A DNA stretch of 64,000 nucleotides. Origin: Gordonia heveisoli. Lineage in GTDB: Bacteria > Actinomycetota > Actinomycetes > Mycobacteriales > Mycobacteriaceae. The DNA is taken from contig NZ_JASXSH010000017.1 of NCBI RefSeq assembly GCF_030315745.1, positions 36,454-100,453 of the forward strand. Direction: 5' to 3'. The position numbers and the translations under genes are program-made. Below the pieces are notes generated by a model that was not told the origin of the DNA, did not search any database, and saw nothing but the letters and a program-made list of their open reading frames with translations. Positions 30,900 through 40,219 of the stretch are shown piece by piece (position 1 is the stretch's first letter; each line of letters begins with the position of its first letter).

Positions 30900-32369
30900 T
30901 CAGCCGGCAGCCACGCCCCAGACCATGGTCTTGGTCTCCAGGAACTCCTCCAGACCGGCAGCGCCGCGCTCCCGGCCGAGGCCGCTTTGCTTGTATCCGC
31001 CGAAGGGGCCGTCGGGGCTCATCCCGCCACCGCCGCCGTTGATCGTCACGTATCCGGTACGCAACTGTTGCCCAATCTGGTAGGCGCGCACCGGATCCTT
31101 GGCCCAGACCCCGCCGGCCAGCCCGTAGTCGCTGTCATTCGCGATCGCCACGGCCTCGTCGTCGGAGTCGAACGGCATCAGGATCATCACCGGCCCGAAG
31201 AATTCGCGTTGCGCGATCGTCATGGAATTGTCCACGTCGACGAAGAGGGTCGGTTCGAGGTAGAAGCCTTTGTCGAGATGCGCTGGGCGGGAACCGCCGA
31301 AGGCGATTGTTGCGCCTTCGGCGACACCGGCCGCGATCAGTTCCTCGACGCGGGCTCGCTGTGCGGCGCTGCCGAGCGGGCCCATCATCGTGTCCGGGTC
31401 GGCGGGATCGCCGACCTTGATGGCGGCCAGCCGGCTCGTGACCAGGTCGACGAGTTCGTCGAACCGGGAGCGGTGCACCAGGGTTCGGGTCATGTAGGCG
31501 CACCCCTGGCCGGCGTGCAGGATGGTGTCGCGGATGACGCCGGGCAGCGCCTTCTGCAGGTCGGCGTCATCGCAGATGATGTTGGCCGATTTGCCGCCGA
31601 GTTCCAGCACCACGCGTTTCAGCGTTGGGGCCGCCTGTTCGAATACTTTGCGCCCCACCATATCCGATCCGGTGAAGCTGACCACGTCGACCATCGGGTT
31701 CGAGGTCAGCTCGGCGGCTGCATCAACATCACCGGTGACGATGTTGAGCACCCCGTCGGGGAGTCCGGCCTCCAGCGCGATCTCGCCGAGGATCAGCGCC
31801 TGCAGCGGGGTGGTCGGGGCGGGCTTGAGGACGGCGGTGCAGCCGGCCGCCAGCGCCGGGCCGAGCTTCATGAGATTAAGGAAGAGCGGGAAGTTGTAGG
31901 CCGAGATCAGCGCTGCGACCCCGGCCGGTTCACGGCGCACCACACCCTGGCCGATGCCGACACCCACCTGTGGGGGCAGGGGCACCTCCATCGGATAGCC
32001 AGGCAGGATGCGTTCGGCGATGTCGCGAAAATGCGCGATCGGAATTCCGGTCTGGAACGATGCGGCACCGGCGCGCGTGCAGCCGGTTTCGGCGATGTTG
32101 AGCGCGACGAGTTCTTCGCTGCGCTTCTCCAGCGCGTCGGCCATCCGGATCATGATGGCGGCGCGTTCGCGCGGCGACATCCGTGGCCACGGCCCTTCGT
32201 CGAAGGCACGGCGGGCGCTCTCGATGGCTCGGATGGTGTCGGAGCGGTCACCCAGCGCGGCGATTCCGATGGTCTCCTCGGTTGCCGGATTGATGACGGG
32301 TTCGGTGCGGCTGCCGGCGGGATCGACCCAACCGCCGCCGATGAACAGCTGTGGATACTCCTTGATCAC
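30900..32369 (-). CDS. aldehyde dehydrogenase (NAD+)
   Basis: 489 residues, start GTG with AGGAATG upstream. The general-base Glu is in VVLELGGKSAN and the nucleophilic Cys in HAGQGCAYMTR; the cofactor-site segment SFTGSDMVGRKVFEQ is present. Oxidises an aldehyde to the acid, fitting a P450 to alcohol to aldehyde to acid route within the operon. It is 48 bp from the next gene downstream and 54 bp from the mycofactocin-type SDR upstream. Confidence 0.94.
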   Translation of the reverse strand: MIKEYPQLFIGGGWVDPAGSRTEPVINPATEETIGIAALGDRSDTIRAIESARRAFDEGPWPRMSPRERAAIMIRMADALEKRSEELVALNIAETGCTRAGAASFQTGIPIAHFRDIAERILPGYPMEVPLPPQVGVGIGQGVVRREPAGVAALISAYNFPLFLNLMKLGPALAAGCTAVLKPAPTTPLQALILGEIALEAGLPDGVLNIVTGDVDAAAELTSNPMVDVVSFTGSDMVGRKVFEQAAPTLKRVVLELGGKSANIICDDADLQKALPGVIRDTILHAGQGCAYMTRTLVHRSRFDELVDLVTSRLAAIKVGDPADPDTMMGPLGSAAQRARVEELIAAGVAEGATIAFGGSRPAHLDKGFYLEPTLFVDVDNSMTIAQREFFGPVMILMPFDSDDEAVAIANDSDYGLAGGVWAKDPVRAYQIGQQLRTGYVTINGGGGGMSPDGPFGGYKQSGLGRERGAAGLEEFLETKTMVWGVAAG

Positions 32370-32423
32370 GGATCATTCCTCACAGATCGGCGCGAGAGGT
32401 GTCGGGTTACCTCCCGCTGGCGG

Positions 32424-33284
32424 TCACTTCAGCGAGTAGGCGTTGGTGTGGGCGAGCGCGGCCCCGGCGTCGACCTTGAGTTGAAGTCCGGTGACGAAGG
32501 CCGAATCGTCGGAGGCAAGGAAGACCACCGCGTTGCTGATCTGCTCCGGCTCCACCCACGGCACACCCATCGGCTGTCCGGTCTTGAACGCCTCGACGGT
32601 GTCTTCGCGGGTCGGCGCTTCGAGGTCGGGGCGGAACACGTGGTACATGGGATCGCTGTGCAGCATGTCGGTGTTGCAGTTCGTCGGGTGGATGCAGTTG
32701 ACCCGGATCGAATCGCCGGCGAGCGCGGACGCCAGGTCGTGCACGTAGTTGGCGACGGCCCGCTTGGAATGGCTGTAGCCGAAACCGCCCGGTCCGAGCA
32801 CATCGGTGCCGCTGCCCTTCATCAGTGCGGCGACCGATCCGGTGGCGATGATCGACGCACCGGCCGACAGATGCGGGTACGCGGCGCTGACGGTATTGAT
32901 GACACCGACGAGGTCGACGTCGACGGCGTCGATGAACGCCTTGCGGACCACCTCCGTGCCGAGCGGGCAGATACCCGCGTTGGCGACGACGATATGCAGC
33001 CCACCGAGTTCGGCCACCCCTTCGGCGATGGCGTCACGCAGTTGCTGGGGCTCGCGGACGTCGGCGACTGCCGTCACGCACCGGCGCCCCTCCTTCTCGA
33101 CGAAGCGGCGTGTCTCGGCGAGGTCGTCTGGTCGGGCGAGCGGGTACTCGTTGGTGGCGATGTCGGCACAGATGTCGAGGGCGATGATGTCGGCGCCCTC
33201 GGCGGCGAGAGCTCGCGCGTGGCTACGTCCCTGGCCGCGAGCCGCGCCGGTGATCACCGCTACCTTGCCGTCCAGCTTTCCCAT
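32424..33284 (-). CDS. mycofactocin-type SDR oxidoreductase
   Basis: 286 residues. The start MGKLDGKVAVITGAARGQGR, the extra segment containing ARPDDLAETRRFVE and the YSHSK catalytic pair match the SDR subgroup whose tightly held nicotinamide is recycled by mycofactocin. It likely oxidises an alcohol on the substrate, upstream of the aldehyde dehydrogenase. The ATG at 33284 was chosen because the cofactor fold starts there and GGAGAA precedes it; the longer frame to 33422 is not supported. First gene of the 28.2-33.3 kb operon. No mycofactocin biosynthesis gene is in the window. Confidence 0.88.
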   Translation of the reverse strand: MGKLDGKVAVITGAARGQGRSHARALAAEGADIIALDICADIATNEYPLARPDDLAETRRFVEKEGRRCVTAVADVREPQQLRDAIAEGVAELGGLHIVVANAGICPLGTEVVRKAFIDAVDVDLVGVINTVSAAYPHLSAGASIIATGSVAALMKGSGTDVLGPGGFGYSHSKRAVANYVHDLASALAGDSIRVNCIHPTNCNTDMLHSDPMYHVFRPDLEAPTREDTVEAFKTGQPMGVPWVEPEQISNAVVFLASDDSAFVTGLQLKVDAGAALAHTNAYSLK

Positions 33285-33715
33285 CGACTTGTTCTCCGTT
33301 CGTTGCTGCGCTGTGAGTTCGGGCAGTTGGGTTCTAAGGCAGTTGGGCTGCGGCGGAACTTCGACGGCGGACCGGTGGCCGGCGCGGCGTGCGTCTCGCC
33401 CAGCGTGCGGCACCAACCGCACCTGGCCAATTTATCTGACTAGTCATACTTTGTTATGCGGATCACCGAAATGCCCGTTATGGCCAGGGTGGCAGTTCGA
33501 CGCGATGCACGGCGGTGGGGTCCCGGTGATCGGGATGTGTTGATATATCGGGCCTGAACAGCGGACAGATTTACAGGGAGGGGTGCGTGGTGGCACTCGA
33601 CGGGCTGTCTGCGAGAGGTTTTCGCCGGCGCTCGGTGTACCCGCAGAGCCTCGGCTGCTATCGTCCACATAGTTAAACTAGTAATCGACTTGATCTCGCT
33701 GCTGGGAGGGCTGAC
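33285..33715. promoter_or_regulatory. divergent promoter region between SDR and amidohydrolase operons
   Basis: 431 bp without a convincing gene. ACATAGTTAAACTAGT at 33667-33682 contains TAGTTAAACTA, an exact match to the FadR-family consensus TNGTNNNACNA, 34 bp before the amidohydrolase. CTGACTAGTCATA near 33436-33448 is a second, weaker palindrome nearer the SDR. Confidence 0.6.
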
Positions 33716-34900
33716 ATGCCGCTGCAGAATCACATGCAACTGATCTCGACCGACGATCACCTGATCGAGCATCCGCGGCTGTGGCAGGACCGCCTGCCGC
33801 AGAAGTTCCAGGATGCCGGACCGCGCATCGTCGAGAAGGAGATGCCGCGATCGATCCATGCGGGCGACGGCGGCCATGCGGACGCCGGGACGAAGCTCGC
33901 CGAGGTCTGGAAGTACGAGGATCGGATCTATCCGTATATCGGCCTCAACGCGGTCGCGGGCAAGAAGCCCGAGGAGTACGGCGCCGAGCCGACCCGCTAC
34001 GAGGACATGATCCCGGGCTGCTACGAACCCAATGCGCGCCTGAAGGATATGGATATCGACGGAGTCCATGCGACGCTGTCCTTTCCGTCCTTCCCGCGCT
34101 TCGCCGGCACGGTGTTCCTCGAGGGCGACGACAAAGAACTTGCGCTCGCCTCGGTGCAGGCGTGGAACGACTACGTCCTCGACGAGTGGTGCCCGACCGA
34201 TCCCGAGCGACTCATCCCGCTGACCATCCTGCCGTTATGGTCGATGGAGGAGTCGGTCAAGGAGATCTATCGCACCGCCGCAAAGGGATCGCGCACGATC
34301 TCCTTCCCGGAGAATCCGCATCCCCTGGGGCTGCCGTCCTTCCACACCACCGATTGGGACCCGGTGTTCCGCGCCGCGGTCGACACCGGGCAGCCGCTGT
34401 GTGTGCACTTCGGAACGTCGGGCAAGCCGCCCATCACCGCGCCGGAGGCGCCGATGGCCGTCATGACCGCGCTGTTCGGCTGCAACTCTATGTATGCCAC
34501 CGCCGACCTGCTGTTCTCGCCCACATTCCACAATCATCCGGAACTGAAGTTCATGCTGTCCGAAGGCGGCATCGGCTGGGTTCCCTACATGCTCGAACGG
34601 ATGGACGGCGTCTGGGCGAAACATCGCTATTACCAGAACATCAACCAGACGGTGAAGCCCTCGGAGCTGTTCGCCAAGCACATCTACGGGTGCTTCATCG
34701 ACGACGAATTCGGGGTGGCCAATCGCCATCTGGTGGGGATCGACAACATCACCTGGGAGGGTGACTATCCCCATTCGGATTCCAACTGGCCCAACAGCCG
34801 CAAGATCGTGCACGACACGATGCTCGACGTCCCCGACGAGGATGTACACAAGATCGTCGAGCTCAACGCTCGTCGGTTGCTCAACTTCCCCCGTCGGTGA
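33716..34900 (+). CDS. amidohydrolase family 2 (ACMSD-like TIM-barrel metal hydrolase)
   Basis: 394 residues. The N-terminal metal motif is ISTDDHLIEHP (family DxHxxE), a His lies in CVHFGTSG, and the C-terminal metal Asp/substrate region is WEGDYPHSDSNWP, all expected of COG2159 hydrolases and decarboxylases. GGGAGGG precedes the ATG. First gene of the five-gene run to 38161. Relatives in actinobacterial catabolic clusters are poorly characterised; C-C hydrolysis or decarboxylation of a ring-derived intermediate is possible (inference). Confidence 0.88.
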   Translation: MPLQNHMQLISTDDHLIEHPRLWQDRLPQKFQDAGPRIVEKEMPRSIHAGDGGHADAGTKLAEVWKYEDRIYPYIGLNAVAGKKPEEYGAEPTRYEDMIPGCYEPNARLKDMDIDGVHATLSFPSFPRFAGTVFLEGDDKELALASVQAWNDYVLDEWCPTDPERLIPLTILPLWSMEESVKEIYRTAAKGSRTISFPENPHPLGLPSFHTTDWDPVFRAAVDTGQPLCVHFGTSGKPPITAPEAPMAVMTALFGCNSMYATADLLFSPTFHNHPELKFMLSEGGIGWVPYMLERMDGVWAKHRYYQNINQTVKPSELFAKHIYGCFIDDEFGVANRHLVGIDNITWEGDYPHSDSNWPNSRKIVHDTMLDVPDEDVHKIVELNARRLLNFPRR

Positions 34901-34950
34901 GTTCATAACGCGCCGAACAAGATTGCCGTAAGCAGACGGAGGTCAGAACA

Positions 34951-35193
34951 ATGCAGGAGCCCATCGAGCAGATCCCCCAGGACGATTGGGTCGACCAGGA
35001 CCTGCTCACCCGTGATCTGGCGAGTGATCTGCTCGACGCCGAGATCGCCGCCGAACGTGACCGCATCGCCCGCGTCGACCGGGGTGAGGGTGGCGCCGAC
35101 ATCGTGATGAGCCGGGCCGATATGGCCCGCAGGCTCGCCGCGATGGAATCCATCCGCTCCGGTGTCAACGACCAGGTGACGATTGAGTTCTGA
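34951..35193 (+). CDS. small uncharacterised protein (80 aa)
   Basis: Not recognised. 80 residues, acidic, predicted helical, no Cys, no signal peptide and no membrane segment. ACGGAGGTC precedes the ATG, and the gene sits 50 bp after the amidohydrolase and 33 bp before the hydratase in the same direction. Codon use is as GC-rich as its neighbours. The conserved-looking part is DLASDLLDAEIAAERDRI. It might be an accessory subunit of either neighbour. Confidence 0.7.
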   Translation: MQEPIEQIPQDDWVDQDLLTRDLASDLLDAEIAAERDRIARVDRGEGGADIVMSRADMARRLAAMESIRSGVNDQVTIEF

Positions 35194-35226
35194 TCCGTTC
35201 GCCGGATCCGCTGAAAGGTGAAAACC

Positions 35227-36510
35227 GTGACTACGCAGACGACTTCGAAGCCAGAAGCGGAAGCGACCGAGATCTACACGTTCAAGGACGAGGACATCCA
35301 GCGCGCGCACGACCTGGTGGGGATCTACCACGCGGTGCGCAAACGGGAGCAGTTCTCGCGTGCCACCCCGGACGTCATGCGCGCCTTCGCGCGCAGCTAC
35401 GGCGACGACAACCCGCTGTTCGTCGACGAGGACTACGGGCTCGATACCCGGTGGGGTGGCCAGATCGCGCCGCCGATGATCAACATCGCGCTGACCAAGG
35501 ACCTCTACGCGGACCCGATTCCGAGGGAGCAGCGACGGCCGGCGTTCCGCGGTATCCACGTCTTCGTCTCGGGCAGTACGACCGAGTGGTACCGGCCGGT
35601 GCTCGACGGCGACATCATCTATTCCTTCGAGGGCTTCGACAACGTCGAACTCAAAGAGTCTGAGTTCGCGGGACGTTCGCTGATCGTCACCCGAGTGCAC
35701 GTGCAGTTCAATCAGCGTGCCGAGGTGGTCCAGGTTCAGCGTGTGCTGACGATCCACACCGAACGACACGAGTCGAAGAAGCGTAAGAAGTACGACGCCA
35801 TCGAACTCGCGGACTATAGTCCGGAAGACATCGCGGCGATCGATGAGATCTATGCGGGCGAGCAACGTCGTGGCGCGCAGCCACGCTACTTCGAGGATGT
35901 CGCGGTCGGCGATGTGATCACGCCGATGGCCAAGGGGCCGCTGACCGTCACAGACATGGTGGTGTTCCATTCCGGTGGTTACGGTTTCGCGCCGTACACC
36001 CCCTGCACCGGCCGGTTGTGGCATCAGAACAGACAGCGAATCGGCGCGTTCTACATCCCCAACGAACAGGGGATTCCCGATGTTGCACAACGGATCCACT
36101 GGGACGCCGAGTATGCGAGGTCGATCGGTATCCCGGCGTCGTATGACTACGGCATGATGCGCGATTGCTGGCTGACGCACTACCTGACCGACTGGATCGG
36201 CGACGACGGATGGATCGAGACCATGTCGAGCCAGATGCGCAAGTTCAATTACCTCGGCGATACCCATACCTTCACCGGCGAGGTGGTGGGCAAACGCGTC
36301 GAGGGTGGCAGGCACCTCGTCGACCTGGAGTTCCGCGGGACCAGCCAGCGAGGTGAGGTGACCTGCCCGGCGACGGCGACGGTGTCGTTGCCGACACGCG
36401 AGGGCGAACTGGCCGCCCTGCGGACTCCGCCTGCGGAGTACGAGGTCATCGCGGCGAAGATGCTCAAGCGCCACGGCGAACTTCGGGCGGCCAAACGGCG
36501 CAATGCGTGA
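35227..36510 (+). CDS. double hot-dog (MaoC-like) acyl-CoA hydratase/dehydratase
   Basis: 427 residues. The N-terminal half has a MaoC-type hot-dog (FARSYGDDNPLFVDEDYG is the FAS1/MaoC active-site region with Asp and a downstream His-like position). The C-terminal half is a second hot-dog (FNYLGDTHTFTGEVVGKRVE). The GTG at 35227 is preferred because AAAGGTG precedes it; a GTG at 35218 is also in frame. Double hot-dog hydratases add water to 2-enoyl-CoAs too bulky for crotonases, for example steroid side-chain esters. The position next to an SDR and crotonase fits this. Confidence 0.85.
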   Translation: MTTQTTSKPEAEATEIYTFKDEDIQRAHDLVGIYHAVRKREQFSRATPDVMRAFARSYGDDNPLFVDEDYGLDTRWGGQIAPPMINIALTKDLYADPIPREQRRPAFRGIHVFVSGSTTEWYRPVLDGDIIYSFEGFDNVELKESEFAGRSLIVTRVHVQFNQRAEVVQVQRVLTIHTERHESKKRKKYDAIELADYSPEDIAAIDEIYAGEQRRGAQPRYFEDVAVGDVITPMAKGPLTVTDMVVFHSGGYGFAPYTPCTGRLWHQNRQRIGAFYIPNEQGIPDVAQRIHWDAEYARSIGIPASYDYGMMRDCWLTHYLTDWIGDDGWIETMSSQMRKFNYLGDTHTFTGEVVGKRVEGGRHLVDLEFRGTSQRGEVTCPATATVSLPTREGELAALRTPPAEYEVIAAKMLKRHGELRAAKRRNA

Positions 36511-36623
36511 CCGAGACAGAAATCGCGGTAGCGTCTCATAGGGTCAACGAGGGTAGAGGATCGACACAGTCTCCGGGATCGGCTCGCCGACCCCGGACCA
36601 ACGGGTGAAGGAGACCCGCTCGG

Positions 36624-37391
36624 ATGCAGATAGCGGACAACACATTCCTGGTCACCGGCGGGGCCAGCGGGCTCGGCGCGGCGACCGCAACCGCGATCGT
36701 CGCCGCCGGCGGGCGCGTGGTGATCGCCGACCTGCCGTCCTCGGACGGCAAGGCCACGGCCGAAAGCCTGGGCTCGGCGGCGGTCTTCGCGCCGATCGAC
36801 GTGGCCGACGAGGACAGCATCGTCGAAGCGCTGGATGCGACGGCCTCGCACGGCCCGTTGCGGGGAGCGGTGCACTGCGCGGGTCGCGGCGGCGACCGAC
36901 TACGCATTCTCGACAAGGCCGGGAATCCGGCCGACTTGCAGAGTTTCCGTGACGTGCTGGAGATCAACCTGATCGGCACCTACAACGTGCTGCGTCACGC
37001 TGCCGCCCGGATCGCCACGAACGATCCCGTGGACACCGAACGCGGAGCCATTGTGCTGACCGCCTCGGTCGCGGCCTTCGACGGCCAGATCGGGCAGACC
37101 TCCTACACCGCGTCCAAGGCTGCGGTGCACGGCATCACCCTGGTCGCGGCCCGCGATCTGGCGAGTGTCGGGATCCGCGTCAACACGATCGCCCCGGGCA
37201 CCTTCGACACGCCGATGCTCGCCCGGCTGCGTACCGACATCCGCGAGGGATTAGCTGCCTCGGTGCCCTTCCCCAAACGACTCGGATTGCCGGAGGACTA
37301 CGCAGGCATGGCGCTGACCCTTCTGCAGAATGCCTACGTCAACGGCGAGACCATTCGTCTCGACGGTTCGATTCGGATGGCACCGCGATGA
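36624..37391 (+). CDS. short-chain dehydrogenase, 3-hydroxyacyl-CoA dehydrogenase type (second)
   Basis: 255 residues, similar in layout to the SDR at 7514. GGASGLGAAT for cofactor and YTASK for catalysis, with TASVAAFDGQIGQTS shared with it (FEGQIGQ there). GAAGGAGAC precedes the ATG. The last codons overlap the crotonase start (ATGA), so hydratase and dehydrogenase are produced together. Probably oxidises the 3-hydroxyacyl-CoA. Confidence 0.9.
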   Translation: MQIADNTFLVTGGASGLGAATATAIVAAGGRVVIADLPSSDGKATAESLGSAAVFAPIDVADEDSIVEALDATASHGPLRGAVHCAGRGGDRLRILDKAGNPADLQSFRDVLEINLIGTYNVLRHAAARIATNDPVDTERGAIVLTASVAAFDGQIGQTSYTASKAAVHGITLVAARDLASVGIRVNTIAPGTFDTPMLARLRTDIREGLAASVPFPKRLGLPEDYAGMALTLLQNAYVNGETIRLDGSIRMAPR

Positions 37392-38161
37392 CCGAGCCGG
37401 TCGACGAGGTCATCGTCGAGGCGTCCGACGGGGTGCTGGTCATCTCGATCAACCGGCCGCAACAGCGCAACGCGATGACCAAGAGTGCGTCGGAGGCGAT
37501 CGCCGCAGCCATCGACCGGCTCGACGCGGATCCGGATCTGGCCGTCGGGATCATCACCGGTGCCGGCGGGACGTTCTGCGCGGGTATGGATCTCAAGCGA
37601 TTCCAGCTCGGTGAGCGCCCGGTGGTCGATGGTCGCGGATTCGGTGGTCTGGTGCAGGCGCCGCCGGCTAAACCGCTGATCGCCGCGGTCGAGGGCTGGG
37701 CGCTCGGTGGTGGCTTCGAGATGGTGCTCGCGGCCGATCTGCTGGTCGCCGCCGAAACTGCGAGATTCGGCCTGCCCGAGGTGAAGCGCGGGCTCATCGC
37801 ACGGGCCGGCGGCATCTTCCGGACCCCGCAGGTCCTGCCTCGGGCACTCGCCTTGGAACTGCTGATGACCGGCGAGCCGATGACTGCGGCGCAGGCCGCT
37901 CACCACGGCTTGGCCAACCGAGTGGTGCCCGAGGGGCAGGCGCTGTCGGCGGCGCGTGAACTGGCTCTCACGATCGCCAAGAATGCACCACTCGCGGTGC
38001 GGGCGAGTAAAGCCGTCGTGCGGGAATCGCGCACGTGGACAGACTCGGAGGCGTTCGATCGTCAGACCGCCTACACCGACCCGGTCTTCGCGTCGCAGGA
38101 CGCCAAGGAAGGCCCGGCCGCCTTCGCCGAGAAACGCGCACCGCGCTGGACCGGAAGCTGA
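37388..38161 (+). CDS. enoyl-CoA hydratase/isomerase (crotonase family)
   Basis: 257 residues. The oxyanion-hole motifs FCAGMDL and GWALGGGFEM are present, and the general acid/base Glu lies in FGLPEVKRGL. Expected to hydrate an enoyl-CoA or hydrolyse/isomerise a ring CoA ester. Co-translated with the SDR. A strong terminator follows at 38207. Confidence 0.92.
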   Translation: MTEPVDEVIVEASDGVLVISINRPQQRNAMTKSASEAIAAAIDRLDADPDLAVGIITGAGGTFCAGMDLKRFQLGERPVVDGRGFGGLVQAPPAKPLIAAVEGWALGGGFEMVLAADLLVAAETARFGLPEVKRGLIARAGGIFRTPQVLPRALALELLMTGEPMTAAQAAHHGLANRVVPEGQALSAARELALTIAKNAPLAVRASKAVVRESRTWTDSEAFDRQTAYTDPVFASQDAKEGPAAFAEKRAPRWTGS

Positions 38162-38206
38162 GCAACCCGACGACGTTCCGATTTCCGCACCCGGGATCGG
38201 GAAGCG

Positions 38207-38257
38207 CAAGCAGATCGGCCCGGCGAGACATTCCGTCTCGCCGGGCCGATCTGCTTG
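38207..38257. terminator. bidirectional terminator between crotonase and flavin reductase
   Basis: Perfect 23-bp arms at 38207-38229 and 38235-38257 with a 5-nt loop (ATTCC), between convergent genes. Confidence 0.9.
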
Positions 38258-38300
38258 TGTATCAGTGGATCTGAGTTGTGTGTAGCCTACCGAATCCGCA

Positions 38301-38834
38301 CTACCGGCCCAGGTGGCTGTCCAGCAGTAGCTGGGCCGTCGAGGTGTAGTCGCCGTAGCCGCCGCGGAAGAACAGTAGCGGCCGCTTCACCGAAGCCACA
38401 TTCAGGTCGCCGATCCGCCCGACGACCAGGAAGTGATCGCCGAGTTCGACGGTCTTGTCGATGGCGCAGTCGACCCATGCCACGACACCTTCGAGGATCG
38501 GATTCTGGTGCCGAGACATTTCCCAGGCAACTCCCTCGAATCGTGCGGCGCCCTTCTTCGACATCTGTCGGCACAGCCACTCCTGGTCGGAGGCAAGAGC
38601 ATTCGCGCAGAAGCGCCCGGCTTCGAGGATTCTGGGCAGTGTCGAGGACGATCGGTCGACCAAGAAGGACACAAGGGGAGGATCGAGCGAGACAGAGGTG
38701 AACGACCCGACCACCATGCCCACCGGTTCGTCGCCCATGGTCGTGGTCACCGCGACCACGCTGGTGGGAAAGTTGCCCAGGACGTCGCGGAGGTATCGGG
38801 CCTCGAATTCCGCGACGGTGTCGGGTTCGTTCAT
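38301..38834 (-). CDS. flavin reductase (HsaB/HpaC-like), monooxygenase partner
   Basis: 177 residues of the flavin-reductase split-barrel type: VTTTMGDEPVGMVVGSFTSVSLDPP is the flavin-binding core and FCANALASDQ follows. It supplies FMNH2 or FADH2 to the HsaA-like hydroxylase encoded 51 bp upstream on the same strand, as HsaB does for HsaA. It might also serve the luciferase-like enzyme at 47664 (inference). AGGAC precedes the ATG. Confidence 0.92.
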   Translation of the reverse strand: MNEPDTVAEFEARYLRDVLGNFPTSVVAVTTTMGDEPVGMVVGSFTSVSLDPPLVSFLVDRSSSTLPRILEAGRFCANALASDQEWLCRQMSKKGAARFEGVAWEMSRHQNPILEGVVAWVDCAIDKTVELGDHFLVVGRIGDLNVASVKRPLLFFRGGYGDYTSTAQLLLDSHLGR

Positions 38835-38885
38835 CTTCTGTCCTGTTCGGGTGAGCAGTGCCGGAGTCGGTTGGCGAACCGTGTC

Positions 38886-40070
38886 TCAGATGGTGACGAG
38901 CATTCCGGGCGGAGTCTCCAGGCCCATCTTGTGCAGCGCATTCGAGTGATAGGCGACGCCGTCGACGTGAATCATGTGCTGGAGACCGACGTGGGCGTCG
39001 CGCCAGTAGCGTTGCAGCGGGCTGCTCTTACGGATGGCGAGACCACCCGAGCGGGCGAAGATCTCATCGAGTGCCGACACCGCGCGCCACGCACATCGAA
39101 CCTGGTTGCGACGCTGATTGGAACGCTGCTCGATGGTCGGGGTGCCGCCGTCCTCGATGATGTCGTGCAGCCGGCTGATGCCGTCGATGAGTTGGATACG
39201 GCTGGCCTCGATCTCCGATGCGGCCTCACCCGCGGCATGCAGCACGTACGGATCGTCGCGCACCTGGACGCCGGTGACGGCTACGCGATCCTTCTGCAAC
39301 GCGATGTGGTGGGCCAGAGCGCCTTCGCAGATGCCGATGACCGCCGAGGTGATGCCCAGCGGGAACATCACGCCGAAGGAGAGCTTGTACAGTGCCTCGT
39401 CCCGTCCGGAGGCGGCGGCCGCGGTGCCCTCGGAGATCGCCTCCTGGGTGACCGTGCGGTACTCGGGGATGACAGCCTTGTCGACGACGACATCCTTGCT
39501 GCCGGTGCCGCTGAGGCCGACGACATCCCAGGAGTCGTCGATCAGGGTGTAGTCCTTGCGCGGCAGTACGACGTGCAGGACCTGCGGCGGCATGAGCGGC
39601 GCGCCCTTGCCGTCACCCTTGAGCGCCCCGAGGAAGTCCCACTGGCAGTGGTCGGAACCCGACGAGAACGGCCATCGCCCGCTGAGGACGAACTCGCCGT
39701 TGCCATTCGGGTCGGCGACGCCGTTGGGCATATACGGGGAGGCTACCCAGGTGTCGGGGTCCTCGCCCCAGATCTCCTGCTGTAGACGACGATCCATCTG
39801 CGCCAATTCCCACGGATGGACGCCGACGACGCCGGACACCCAGCCGGCGGCGGGGTCGCTGGCGGCCAACGCCATCACGGCTTCGGCGAAGTCGCGGGGA
39901 TGGGCGGCGTAACCACCGAAATCGGTGGGCTGCAGCATGCGGATGACGCCGGTCTGACGCATCAGGTCGGCTGTCTTGTCGCTGAGCTTGCCCAGTCGTT
40001 CGTTCTCCTCGGCGAGGCCGGCCAGCTCGGGGCTCAGCTCCTCGATGCGCTTGACTACTTCGTGCACCAT
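38886..40070 (-). CDS. flavin-dependent phenol hydroxylase (HsaA-like, acyl-CoA-dehydrogenase fold)
   Basis: 394 residues, exactly the length of M. tuberculosis HsaA, with recognisable alignment through GWVSGVVGVHPWELA, WPFSSGSDHCQWDF, VVGLSGTGSKDVVV and QRYWRDAHVG. Similarity is clear but moderate. Adds a hydroxyl ortho to a phenol to make a catechol for meta-cleavage, using reduced flavin. The ATG at 40070 was chosen because family homology starts there and the upstream frame has none. It is followed by the reductase and preceded by the C-C hydrolase, so the three likely form one minus-strand operon. Confidence 0.9.
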   Translation of the reverse strand: MVHEVVKRIEELSPELAGLAEENERLGKLSDKTADLMRQTGVIRMLQPTDFGGYAAHPRDFAEAVMALAASDPAAGWVSGVVGVHPWELAQMDRRLQQEIWGEDPDTWVASPYMPNGVADPNGNGEFVLSGRWPFSSGSDHCQWDFLGALKGDGKGAPLMPPQVLHVVLPRKDYTLIDDSWDVVGLSGTGSKDVVVDKAVIPEYRTVTQEAISEGTAAAASGRDEALYKLSFGVMFPLGITSAVIGICEGALAHHIALQKDRVAVTGVQVRDDPYVLHAAGEAASEIEASRIQLIDGISRLHDIIEDGGTPTIEQRSNQRRNQVRCAWRAVSALDEIFARSGGLAIRKSSPLQRYWRDAHVGLQHMIHVDGVAYHSNALHKMGLETPPGMLVTI

Positions 40071-40219
40071 GCGGTCGTACCTCTGACTTTCTTCCTGTTG
40101 TGCAGCTCCCGCCGGTGAGGGGAGATGTCGTCGATCTTGTTCGGTCGCCCGATCGGGCGGCGGGGGCATTCCGATGAGTGGGAAGCCGTGGTGGTGCGTC
40201 GGATGATCGGGGATGCCGG

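Noticed and set aside
30987..33443. 818-codon plus-strand frame antisense to the aldehyde dehydrogenase and SDR
   Set aside because: Opposite two motif-complete genes; composition (Arg, Asp, Gly, His) is typical of an antisense shadow.
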